Assembly: GCA_950097015.1 (NCBI GenBank)
Contig: CATNEN010000037.1
Span: 372,001 to 436,000, forward strand
Origin: Macrostomum hystrix
Taxonomy: Eukaryota > Platyhelminthes > Macrostomidae
DNA length: 64,000 nucleotides
Reading direction: 5' to 3'
Below are positions 11,879 through 23,600 of the stretch, in pieces. The first letter of the stretch is position 1. The number at the start of each line of letters is the position of its first letter. The notes beneath the pieces are model-generated. The model saw only the letters and a list, made by a program, of their open reading frames with translations. It was not told the DNA's origin and did no database searches. The position numbers and the translations under genes are program-made.

Positions 11879-13093
11879 AAGATCCCAATCTCCTTAATAA
11901 TTGATCCCACTCTCCCTAATCATTGATCCCACTCTCCTTAATCATTGATCCCACTCTCCCTAATAATTAATCCCACTCTCCCTAATAATTAATCCCACTC
12001 TCCTTAATAATTGATCCCACTCTCCTTAATAATTGATCCCACTCTCCCTAATCATTGATCCCACTCTCCCTAATCATTGATCCCGCTCTCCTTAATCATT
12101 GATCCCACTCTCCCTAATCATTGATCCCACTCTCCCTAATCATTGATCCCACTCTCCCTAATCATTGATCCCGCTCTCACTAATCATTGATCCCGCTCTC
12201 ACTAATCATTGATCCCACTCTCCCTAATCATTGATCCCACTCTCCTTAATAATTGATCCCACTCTCCTTAATAATTGATCCCACTCTCCTTAATAATTGA
12301 TCCCACTCTCACTAATCATTGATCAACCTCTCCTTAATCATTGATCCCACTCTCACTAATCATTGATCCCACTCTCCTTAATAATTGATCCCACTCTCCC
12401 TAATGATTGATCCCACTCTCCCTAATCATTGATCCCACTCTCCCTAATCATTGATCCCGCTCTCCTTAATCATTGATCCCGCTCTCCTTAATCATTGATC
12501 CCACTCTCCCTAATCATTGATCCCACTCTCCCTAATCATTGATCCCACTCTCCTTAATAATTGATCCCACTCTCCATAATCATTGATCCCACTCTCCCTA
12601 ATCATTGATCCCACTCTCCCTAATTATTGATCCCGCTCTCACTAATCATTGATCCCACTCTCCTTAATAATTGATCCCACTCTCACTAATCATTGATCCC
12701 ACTCTCACTAATCATTGATCCCACTCTCACTAATCATTGATCCCGCTCTCACTAATCATTGATCCCACTCTCCTTAATAATTGATCCCACTCTCCCTAAT
12801 CATTGATCCCACTCTCCCTAATCATTGATCCCACTCTCCCTAATCATTGATCCCACTCTCCCTAATCATTGATCCCACTCTCCCTAATAATTGACCCCAC
12901 TCTCCTTAATAATTGATCCCACTCTCACTAATCATTGATCCCACTCTCACTAATCATTGATCCCACTCTCACTAATCATTGATCCCGCTCTCCTTAATCA
13001 TTGATCCCGCCCTCCCTAATAATTGATCCCACTCTCCTTAAAAAACTGATCCCACTCTCCTTAATAATTGATCCCACTCTCCTTAATCATTGA
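11879..13093 (+). repeat. 23-bp tandem array, about 53 copies
   Basis: The unit contains cattgatcccactctcccta, with variants aataattg and cactctcact. It merges at the right into the related 17-bp array. Confidence 0.97.
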
Positions 13094-13222
13094 TCCTAGT
13101 GTCTCAGTGATCCCACTGTCTCAGTGATCCCACTGTCCCAGTGATCTCAGTGATCCTAGTGTCTCAGTGATCCCACTGTCCCAGTGATCCCAGTGATCCC
13201 ACTGTCTCAGTGATCTAACTGT
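13094..13222 (+). repeat. 17-bp tandem array, about 7 copies
   Basis: Unit tgatcccactgtctcag with variants. It shares tgatcccact with the preceding 23-bp unit, so the two arrays are probably derived from one another. Confidence 0.9.
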
Positions 13223-13771
13223 CTCAGCAATGCTGCGACCTTTGTGTATCTAAACTCTAAATCGACACCGAAACTCTAAATCCACTGTCAGTAGAATTTT
13301 TCAGTACTTTAACGGCATCTTATTGGTTGGAAATCTCAGCCAATCAAATCCGGCGCTTTTCCTAACGCTGGGTTTTTTATATTTTTATGTGGGCTGGCAG
13401 ATGAAATCACTGTCCCTGTGTGAGAATCCTGCACTCTACCCTGCTCTGCCAGCATGATTAACAGTGTAAGTCACGGATCCGATTGCGTTATTAAAAGCCT
13501 TATCTTTTTTATCGTAGTTTCCTCCTAGGACATCTAAGATATGCCCTCTAAGATCTGTCCTTTGTCGTCTGTCCACTGTCTTTTGTACATTGCTCACTTT
13601 CACCTGTCACCTGTCACCTGTCCCTTTTCCACTGTCATATATATAAGATTTCGTCTATTATTGGTTGTATTTCAACCAATCACCTGTCATCTGTCACCTG
13701 TCACATGACCAGTCATATCTAAACTTTCATCTGCCAACTGTCAACTATCGCCCGTCAAGATTCACAGATCA
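13223..13771. other. Possible promoter region of the receptor gene
   Basis: Unique DNA with a TATA-like run near 13372 and the tentative start exon at 13454. Otherwise nothing was recognised until the CACCTGTC-rich repeats begin near 13595. Confidence 0.35.
13454..13465 (+). CDS. Tentative first coding exon of the GnRH-type receptor
   Basis: The receptor's exon at 16121 has no in-frame ATG between its 3' splice site and the transmembrane core, so an upstream start exon is required. ATG ATT AAC AGT at 13454-13465 is followed directly by a strong donor (gtaagt), in phase 0, which matches the receptor exon. A TATA-like stretch (ttttttatatttttatg) lies near 13372. The exon is only four codons, so other upstream exons are equally possible without transcript data. 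Confidence 0.25.
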
Positions 13772-14275
13772 CCTGCCAATTGTTCAACTATTACATATCA
13801 CCTGTCAACTATTACATATCACCTGTCAACTGTTACATACCACCTGTCACCTGCTACATATCACCTGTAAACTGTTAAATATCACCTGTCACCTGCTACA
13901 TATCACCTGTCAACTGTTAAATATCACCTGTCACCTGCTACATATCACCTGTCAACTGTTAAATGCCACCTGTCAACTTTTACATATCACCTGTCAACTA
14001 TTACATATCACCTGTCAACTGTTACATACCACCTGTCACCTGCTACATATCACCTGTAAACTGTTAAATACCACCTGTCACCTGCTACATATCACCTGTC
14101 AACTGTTAAATACCACCTGTCACCTGCTACATATCACCTGTCAACTGTTAAATACCACCTGTTACCTGCTACATATCACCTGTCAACTATTACATATCAC
14201 CTGTCAACTATTACATATCACCTGTCAACTGATACATATCACCTGTCAACTTTTACATATCGCCCCTGTCAACTA
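13772..14275 (+). repeat. 21-bp tandem array, about 24 copies
   Basis: The unit contains ttacatatcacctgtcaact with variants gctacatatc and gttaaatacc. A 245-codon plus-strand frame across it is a product of the 3n period. Looser CACCTGTC repeats flank it from about 13595. Confidence 0.95.
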
Positions 14276-14477
14276 TCTACTGTCAACGGTCACCTTGATG
14301 AGTGATATCTATCATCTGTCACCTGTCACCATTCATGCCGTCATCTATTTTGTCCGTTGCTGTGATGCCTCGCAATGTTCAATTCTCGTCTGTCGCATTT
14401 GAATCCTCTCTTTCTCCAACTCCTGATTTCTGGCGTCGCTCAGTCACTCTCCATCTCTGAGAAATACTTTTTCTCCA

Positions 14478-14875
14478 GGTAAGATAATAATGATAATAAT
14501 ACTTAGTATTTGAAGGTGGGCTCTGGGCACTGATACGAAACTTTGGTGAAAGTAGATCCGCAGCCAGCGAGGAGGCAATTCTGCCCATTTCGCTGACTCC
14601 TGAGCACACACGCACACAGATACTGTACGCAGGCTCACGCTCACACTGGTGTGTACGTCTGCTCTGACTTTCTCATCGTCAGGCTGTGCAATTTTTCACT
14701 ATGCATTTTGAGGTTGGCCCTTAAGGGCATAAATTGCACGACAAGCCCCAAAGCCTTCTCTCCGCGGCTGCGCCCTAAATGAATGTGGCCTCGCTGCAGA
14801 ATCGAGCTCAAGGACCTTAGAAGCAGAAGCAAACGCGTTAGACCACTCTGCCACTCGCCCCCCCCCTCGCCGCCC
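14478..14875 (-). mobile_element. SINE-A, nearly full-length copy, tRNA-derived
   Basis: Read on the minus strand, the element starts near 14875 with a tRNA Ser/Leu-like head. Box A TGGCAGAGTGG and box B GAGCTCGATTCT (one or two changes from the Pol III consensus) are separated as in a tRNA. The body follows (aagggccaacctcaaaatgc, cctgacgatgagaaagtcag, cagtatctgtgtgcgtgtgt, aattgcctcctcgctggctg). The copy ends in a TTA/ATT-rich tail near 14478-14510. Related fragments lie at 5995, 30213, 33593, 37997 and 53463. Confidence 0.85.
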
Positions 14876-15499
14876 GGTGCATAACAAAGTTAGCAGCAAA
14901 CATGCAGTGCACGCAGGTGCGAATCTACCCTTCTCTCTATCTCTCTCGCTGTGCACCAGTTGTGATTCGAGTCGCAGACGTCAGAATCAGGCAAGCGGAT
15001 AATCGCGAGCCGAATGGGAGACTGCCGAATGTGGGCGGGATAAGCAGAAAGTCATTAAAATGGGAGAGGCAGACTTTGCATTCGAAGACGCCTCCGGATT
15101 ATATGCGGGCAAGAGTACCTAGCGAGATTCATTTTGCTTTCCCTGGCCCCTTATAATCTGTGGTGCGAGAGTGGGAGCCGAGTGCGTGGCATTTTAGCTT
15201 TTTTTCCCCAACTTCCACGCTACTCAGTAGAATCTTGAGTTCTGTCTAAATAGCTTGTCAGTTTTGTCAACGTTTTTATTAGAAAGCTGAGGATTACAAG
15301 AGAAACTTTCGACTATTTTTTTAATTTTCATTTGACAAGTTAATCCAGCGAGTTAATCCTCCTGATGAAATAGGGCCACTAAACTGCTCTAACTTGTTGT
15401 ATAACCTGTTGATCTTAGGAATCTGTCAAAAATTGCCTGATTAGAGGGATTTTGGATTAGGCTTATGAGATGGATTAGAGATTAGAGATTAGGCTTATG
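14876..15499. other. Unique sequence upstream of or within the receptor 5' region
   Basis: No exon was recognised. The 5' half is moderately GC-rich and the 3' half AT-rich. Confidence 0.5.
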
Positions 15500-16076
15500 A
15501 GGCCTAGTTGAGGTTGTGAGGTGTCAGGGCAGGGTGCTTTTTGTGTGTCAGGGTAGGGGTGTGTGAGGTGTCAGGGTAGGGGTGTGAGAGGTGTCAGGTT
15601 TGGGGTGTGTAAGGTGTCAGGGTAGGGGTGTGAGAGGTGTCAGGTTTGGGGTGTGTAAGGTGTCAGGGTAGGGGTGTGAGAGGTGTCAGGTTTGAGTTGT
15701 GTGAGGTGTCAGGGTAGGAGTGCGTGAGGTGTCAGGGTAGGGGTGTTTTTGGGGTGTCAGGGAAGGGGTGTGTGAGGTGTCAGGGTAGGGGTGTTTTTGG
15801 GGTGTCAGGGAAGGGGTGTGTGAGGTGTCAGGGTAGAGGTGTGTGAGGTTTCAGGGTAGGGGTCTTTGATGTGTCAGGGTAGGGTGCTTTTGAGGTGTCA
15901 GAGTTGAGTGTGTGAGGTGTCAGGGTAGGGGTGTGTAAGGTGTCAGGGTAGGGGTGTGTGAGGTGTCACGGTAGGGGTGTGTGAGGTGTCAGGTTGGGTG
16001 TTTTTGGGGTGTCAGGGTTGAGATCAGTGAGTTATCATGTTTGAATTTGAAGTGTCAGGGCTTGTATTGTGAGGTG
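15500..16076 (+). repeat. About 22-bp GT-rich tandem array
   Basis: The unit resembles gtgtcagggtaggggtgtgt, with alternative blocks (gtttttggg, caggtttgg). It ends about 45 bp before the receptor exon at 16121. Confidence 0.95.
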
Positions 16077-16120
16077 TCAGTCCAAGTTCCAAATCCTAAT
16101 CCCCCACTCCTCAATCCCAG

Positions 16121-19100
16121 ATTATCAACGCACTGAAGCTGCCACCACTGACGGTGCACCTCAGCGAGTCTCGCTCATCGGCCGCATCGCCGCCGCTGTT
16201 GTTGCCACCCGCCGACGAGCACCGGGCCTGCTACTCGGTGTGGAGCGAGCTGGCGGACTGGCTGGGTTATCCCAACCAATCTCTGCCCTACAAGTACAAG
16301 CCTGAGCACAATGGCCGACTGCTCACACTGAGCGCCGGGCCGAATCGCAGTGCGAGCTGCTTGGTGGAATTTCTGCCGTTCCGTCCCGCAGCCTTCACAT
16401 TCCTGCTGGCCGTGCTGTCTCTATCCTTAATTGGCAATGTGACAGTGTTCGGCACATTGTACACCAACAGGCGCCGATGGGGCCGGGTGAATCACTTCCT
16501 GGTGTACCTTTGCCTAGCTGACCTGGCCGTGCTTGTCACACCCCTAGTTGAACTGTTCACACTGGCTACTCGCACCTGGTACGGTGGCTACCAGCTGTGC
16601 AAGCTGTACCGGGTGCTCTCAGCCTTCGGACTGTACCTGTCATCCTTCATTGTGGCCTCCATTGCGGTGGACAGATACGCGGCTGTCACCGCCCGGCCGC
16701 AGAGCGTCCGAACGGGACTGCGCCGAGCCAGACTCATGCTGGCCGGCTGCGTTCTGGGCTCCGTAGCCTGCAGCCTGCCTCAGGTGAGGACGGCTGCCAA
16801 GGGCTGGTCTATATCCTAAATCCAAGGCTGGGGAGGCTGGCTGGGCTGGGCTGGCTGGGGTGGCTAGCTGGGCTGGGCTTGTTGGACTGGCTGGCTGGTC
16901 TGGTTGGCTGGGGTGGGCTTGCTGGACTGGCTGGCTGGGTTGGCTGGGCTAGGGTGGCTGGGCTCGGCTTGTTGGACTGGCTGGCTGGTCTGGTTGGCTG
17001 GGGTGGGCCTGCTGGACTGGCTGGACTGGGGTGGCTAGCTGGGCTGGGCTTGTTGGACTGGCTGGCTGGTCTGGTTGGCTGGGGTGGGCTTGCTGGACTG
17101 GCTGGCTGGGTTGGCTGGGCTAGGGTGGCTGGGCTGGCTGGCTGGGCTGGGGTGGCTGGCTGGGCTGGGCTGGCTGGCTGGGCTGGGGTGGCTGGCTGGG
17201 CTGGGGTGGCTGGCTGGGCTGGGGTGGCTGGCTGGGCTGGGCTGGCTGGCTGGGCTGGGGTGGCTGGCTGGGCTGGGCTGGCTGGCTGGGCTGGCTGGCT
17301 GGGGTGGGTGGGCTGGGGTGGGTGGGCTGGGGTGGGTGGGCTGGGGTGGGTGGACTGGGGTGTCTGGCTGGGGTGGGTGGGCTGGGCTGGCTGGCTGGGC
17401 TGGCTGGCTGGGATGGCTGGCTGGGGTGGCTGGCTGGGATGGCTGGCTGGGGTGGCTGGCTGGGGTGGGTGGGCTGGGCTGGCTGGCTGGGGTGTCTGGC
17501 TGACTGGGGTGGCTGGGCTGTAGAATACCTAGGGTGGAGAGGAGGTGTGTCCCACAGAAGTCGATGTCGTTGGTGGTGAGTGAGTAACGGATTGTTGAGA
17601 CCGTGCGCCCAGCCAGCTTGTCTCTTGTCGCTCACGTGTCGAAATTGAATTCAGAGGACTAGCCCATCGACAACAAAACAGTCAGATTTAGTTTTGCTCG
17701 AGCATCTGAAAATCCCGTCAAGCAGGAACCGCAACTCGCTGCTTAATTAAACGGACCCGGGCGAGCGGCTTAGGCGAAAGAAAAAGATTAATTCTCCTGA
17801 AATTGTAGGTGAGAGAGTGGAGTGGAGTGGGGAATAATCCAGCGGGATTCTGGTCATCTAGCTGGCGACTGTGTAATACCACCCAATCCCCAGGGACCAG
17901 CACGAGACAGTTCTCGCAAAATTGTATACCTATAGCCTGAATGTGTCACTGCTGGAGAGAAACTTTAACTCTCTGATCCGTCCGCCAGCTTTTTTTTTCA
18001 AGCATAATTTCCTGATTTTCTATTTTTCCCCTTTAACACTGCCTCATGCTCCGCACTCTCACCCACGTCTCACCCGGCTCGGTATTATGGGATAATAAGC
18101 GCGAATGCGAGGGACCCGGGTCCGGCCCTACTAACTCCCCTTAGGCGGCTTATCTAACCAAAAGAGCCTGGCAGGAAGACTCCTAAAAGAAGTCTAGGCG
18201 ATTCCTAGAAAAGCGCACTCAGCGGATGAGTGAGGAGCCTAGCTTTAGAAGACCCCGAAAGCCAAAGCTAGTGAAAATCTTTTGACTGCAGTGACAGTCC
18301 AGAATTAATCAGTTTTCGGAAGTTAAGGAAAGGAAACAAAAATCACTGTGTTCAATTATTTTGAGTTTGTCCCGGAACCGTCTGGCTCAAGACAAAAGAA
18401 GCAGGCATCAAAAAGTTGTTTCTCTTCCAAAACTTCAAAACTTCATTAAAAATGATTCAGCAAATTTTTGTTTTGAAATTCACACTGGAGTACACCAGAG
18501 AACGCCCAGGATTTGCTAGACTATTTTTGCTCTTATATATTTCACAGAAGAGCACATCAGATTTGAGCTGTCAGGTGTCAAGCTTACATCACACTCATGA
18601 GGACAAGATCTGACACTGGATCACTGCTCACTCACACTCATCTCAGTCTAATCTCAGATAAGGTTACTCAGATTTCACTTTCAGTGCAGCCTCGACGATG
18701 CGGAAAAATGTTGTCACACGAAATGTAAGGCCACGCAGTAGCGCCACATTCTGATTGGTTCAAGAATTAGCCAGTCAGAGATTGTGATAGATATGATAGC
18801 TTGTTAAAAGGTTGAGAAATTCGCAGACAACCAATCAGAATTGAGAAATGGAACTGTAGTGACTTCTTGAAATAGTCACTTTCTTACCAAGAGATAAGGA
18901 GGGGGCAGAAGGGTCAGAGCTGAGGAGCAGGGGTGAGGAAAGAGAGACGAGCAGCTAGCCAATCAGAGACGAGCAGCTAGCCAATCAGAGACTATCAGCT
19001 AGCCAATCAGAGACGAGCAGCTAGCCAATCAGAGACGAGCAGCTAGCCAATCAGAGACGAGCAGCTAGCCAATCAGAGACGAGCAGCTAGCCAATCAGAG

Positions 19101-20182
19101 ACGAGCAGCTAGCCAATCAGAGACGAGCAGCTAGCCAATCAGAGACGAGCAGCTAGCCAATCAGAGACGAGCAGCTAGCCAATCAGAGACGAGCAGCTAG
19201 CCAATCAGAGACGAGCAGCTAGCCAATCAGAGACGAGCAGCTAGCCAATCAGAGACGAGGGAAAGGAAAGAATAGTAGAGATTAGCTAAGAAGTTGAGCA
19301 TATAGAGGGAGAGAGGAGAAGATACAATAAGGGGTGCGCGAGCGAAAACAAACACAGAGAAGGGTGAAGTAATGACAAGAATATACATTTTATTTAGTAC
19401 AGTTGGGGCCAGATGTTCCAAAGGCTGTGTACATTGTCCAGTCCGAGGACATGGCAGGCTCCCAAACGCACCAATATTTCTACCCCACCTAAAGCTAATA
19501 CCTATTTAACTGCAGGGGGAACTAAATCTTAGGGAGTTTAAGGAAACAAATTGTCTTCCCTGGATTCGAACCCCCGACCTCTCTCTGGTGTCAGAAATCC
19601 CGACCAACGGGCTTTAAGCTCACTTTAACTTGAGCACACATGCATACCAATCAACATAGACATCTTTATCCTCTGTCGCCACCTTCAGGCGGCAGTCTTT
19701 GATGTGTACGAAAGCAATTTCTTTAACGAGCACAACGTCGTCTGCTTGGAGACCTTCGCCGCCGAGCAGCAGACTGGCAGCGCCGTTCTGAAGCGTCGGG
19801 CGTACAATCTATTCGCGTTCTTCATGATGTACGGCCTGCCACTGGCTGCCATCACCTGGTGCTACTCAAGGATATTCTGCGTGCTCAGCAGCAAAAGCAG
19901 AGAGCATCACGGTGAGTCTAATAGCAGTCTACAAATTTTTATCCCAGCCAGCCCGTCTAACAGCCGGGTCTTGCTCAGCGACACAAATACTTAATTAACT
20001 TTACTATACTTTAGCGTCTCGCAAAATGAAATGCGGCGAGAAAGTAGCATACAAAATGTATTATCAAAAGTTCTTTATATACGAGTGTATTGAGCGTGGG
20101 GAGGTGCGAGAGCGTGGCGTGAGTCAAAACACCCCTCGGCTAGGCCGCCACAATACTTAACTACTACTACTACTACTACTGA

Positions 20183-20228
<46 letters not shown>

Positions 20229-20392
20229 GATACTACTACATATTACTACTACTACTACTACTACTATTACTACTACTACTGATACTACTACTACTGATAC
20301 TACTACTACTACTGATACTACTACATAATACTACTACTACTACTGATACTACTACATACTACTACTACTACTACTATTACTACTACTACTGA

Positions 20393-20423
<31 letters not shown>

Positions 20424-20612
20424 GATACTACTACTACTACTGATACTACTACATAATACTACTACTACTACTGATACTACTACATACTACTACTACTACT
20501 ACTACTATTACTACTACTACTGATACTACTACATACTACTACTACTACTACTACTATTACTACTACTACTACTACTACTACTGATACTACTACTACTACT
20601 GATACAACTACA

Positions 20613-20667
<55 letters not shown>

Positions 20668-23600
20668 GCTACTACTACTGATACTACTACTACTACTACT
20701 GATACTACTACATACTACTACTACAACTAACAACCGGTCCCACAGAACACTGCATCTGCCATCAGCACCAGCAGTGGAACTCCACAGCCGAGTCAGCCGA
20801 GTCAAATATTCGGCAAAATCAATCTGTTGCAGCGGCCAGCGCGTTGAACACTTCGACGGTTGTGTCCAGGCGAGGCGAACCGAGAAATATTGACACCGCC
20901 AGGATGCACACACTCAGGATGACAATCACCATTGGTGAGGCCTTTATTGTGGCAGTGATTGTGAGTTTATGGCGTCAGTGATTGTGAGTTTATGGTGTCA
21001 GTGATTGTGAGTTTATGGCGTCAGTGATTGTGAGTTTATGGTGTCAGTGATTGTGAGTTTATAGTGTCAGTGATTGTGAGTTTATGGTGTCAGTGATTGT
21101 GAGTTTATGGTGTCAGTGATTGTGAGTTTATAGTGTCAGCGATTGTGAGTTTATGGCGTCAGTGATTGTGAGTTTATGGTGTCAGTGATTGTGAGTTTAT
21201 GGCGTCAGTGATTGTGAGTTTATGGTGTCAGTGATTGTGAGTTTATGGTGTCAGTGATTGTGAGTTTATGGTGTCAGTGATTGTGAGTTTATAGTGTCAG
21301 TGATTGTGAGTTTATAGTGTCAGTGATTGTGAGTTTATAGTGTCAGTGATTGTGAGTTTATGGCGTCAGTGATTGTGAATTTGTGATTTCATTAATGAAT
21401 TTTTCTTATTTTCTATGAAGAGCGTACAACCTGCTCAGAAAGAGTTTTTTAATTTAGCAGAATTATTAATTCTGTTTACCTAATCGCATGTTACCTGGGA
21501 CATCCATCAGAAAAGGTGGGTCTTCGTCGCACAGTGTTTAATTAGTTTCTCGTGTCTGCGCTAGAGCAAGTTAATTTCCTTTTTTTGTTGGACAAAATTT
21601 TCAATTGTGACTTTACCTGTTCGAGTCCTGTTCTGGAAATAGCTTTTTTAATCACCCGAGTCCTGTTCCCTACTGGAGACTGGAGCAGAACTGATGAGAA
21701 TTAGGAACAAGAGCGTTGCCAATGATGATGATGTAAATAGTTGCTCATTGGTGAAACTTTCAGTACTGGCTTTTCTGTTCTGCTGGGCACCGTATTGGCT
21801 CGTGACCCTGGCCAACACTTTTCTGTCAGGATATTCTGACGGCAAGCAGTAGGTTTTTAACTGACATTTGACACCCTAGCTCCTGAGTTCTCATTCAATA
21901 GCTCCTGAGTTCTCAATCAATAGCTCCTGAGTTCTCATTCAATAGCTCCTGAGTTCTCAATCAATAGCTCCTGAGTTCTCAATCAATAGCTCCTGAGTTC
22001 TCATTCAATAGCTCCTGAGTTCTCAATCAATAGCTCCTGAGTTCTCATTCAATAGCTCCTGAACTCTCATTCAATAGCTCCTGAGTTCTCAATCAATAGC
22101 TCCTGAGTTCTCAATCAATAGCTCCTGAGTTCTCATTCAATAGCTCCTGAGTTCTCAATCAATAGCTCCTGAGTTCTCAATCAATAGCTCCTGAGTTCTC
22201 ATTCAATAGCTCCTGAGTTCTCAATCAATAGCTCCTGAGTTCTCATTCAATAGCTCCTGAACTCTCATTCAATAGCTCCTGAGATCTCAATCAATAGCTC
22301 CTGAGTTCTCAATCAATAGCTCCTGAGTTCTCATTCAATAGCTCCTGAGTTCTCAATCAATAGCTCCTGAGTTCTCATTCAATAGTTCCTGAGTTCTCAA
22401 TCAATAGTTCCTGAGTTCTCAATCAATAGTTCCTGAGTTCTCATTCAATAGCTCCTGAGTTCTCAATCAATAGCTCCTGAGTTCTCAATCAATAGCTCCT
22501 GAGTTCTCATTCAATAGCTCCTGAGTTCTCAATCAATAGCTCCTGAGTTCTCATTCAATAGCTCCTGAACTCTCATTCAATAGCTCCTGAGCTCTCAATC
22601 AATAGCTCCTGAGTTCTCAATCAATAGCTCCTGAGTTCTCATTCAATAGCTCCTGAGTTCTCAATCAATAGCTCCTGAGTTCTCATTCAATAGTTCCTGA
22701 GTTCTCAATCAATAGTTCCTGAGTTCTCAATCAATAGTTCCTGAGTTCTCATTCAATAGCTCCTGAGTTCTCAATCAATAGCTCCTGAGTTCTCATTCAA
22801 TAGTTCCTGAGTTCTCATTCAATAGCTCCTGAGTTCTCATTCAATAGTTCCTGAGTTCTCATTCAATAGCTCCTGAGTTCTCATTCAATAGCTCCTGAGT
22901 TCTCATTCAATAGCTCCTGAGTTCTCAATCAATAGCTCCTGAGTTCTCATTCAATAGTTCCTGAGTTCTCATTCAATAGCTCCTGAGTTCTCATTCAATA
23001 GCTCCTGAGTTCTCATTCAATAGCTCCTGAGTTCTCAATCAATAGCTCCTGAGTTCTCAATCAATAGTTCCTGAGTTCTCATTCAATAGCTCCTGAGTTC
23101 TCAATCAATAGTTCCTGAGTTCTCAATCAATAGTTCCTGAGTTCTCATTCAATAGCTCCTGAGTTCTCAATCAATAGCTCCTGAGTTCTCATTCAATAGC
23201 TCCTGAGTTCTCAATCAATAGTTCCTGAGTTCTCAATCAATAGTTCCTGAGTTCTCATTCAATAGCTCCTGAGTTCTCATTCAATAGCTCCTGAGTTCTC
23301 ATTCAATAGCTCCTGAGTTCTCATTCAATAGCTCCTGAGTTCTCATTCAATAGCTCCTGAGTTCTCATTCAATAGCTCCTGAGTTCTCATTCAATAGCTC
23401 CTGAGTTCTCATTCAATAGCTCCTGAGTTCTCAATCAATAGCTCCTGAGTTCTCATTCAATAGCTCCTGAGTTCTCATTCAATAGCTCCTGAGTTCTCAA
23501 TCAATAGCTCCTGAGTTCTCATTCAATAGTTCCTGAGTTCTCATTCAATAGCTCCTGAGTTCTCAATCAATAGTTCCTGAGTTCTCATTCAATAGCTCCT

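Noticed and set aside
11879-13093. CRISPR-like regularity of repeats
   Set aside because: All arrays are head-to-tail units without unique spacers, and the genome is animal.
16597-17635. Gly/Trp/Leu-rich 308-codon and Pro/Gln-rich 171-codon frames
   Set aside because: Both are readings of the GGCTG array in intron 1.
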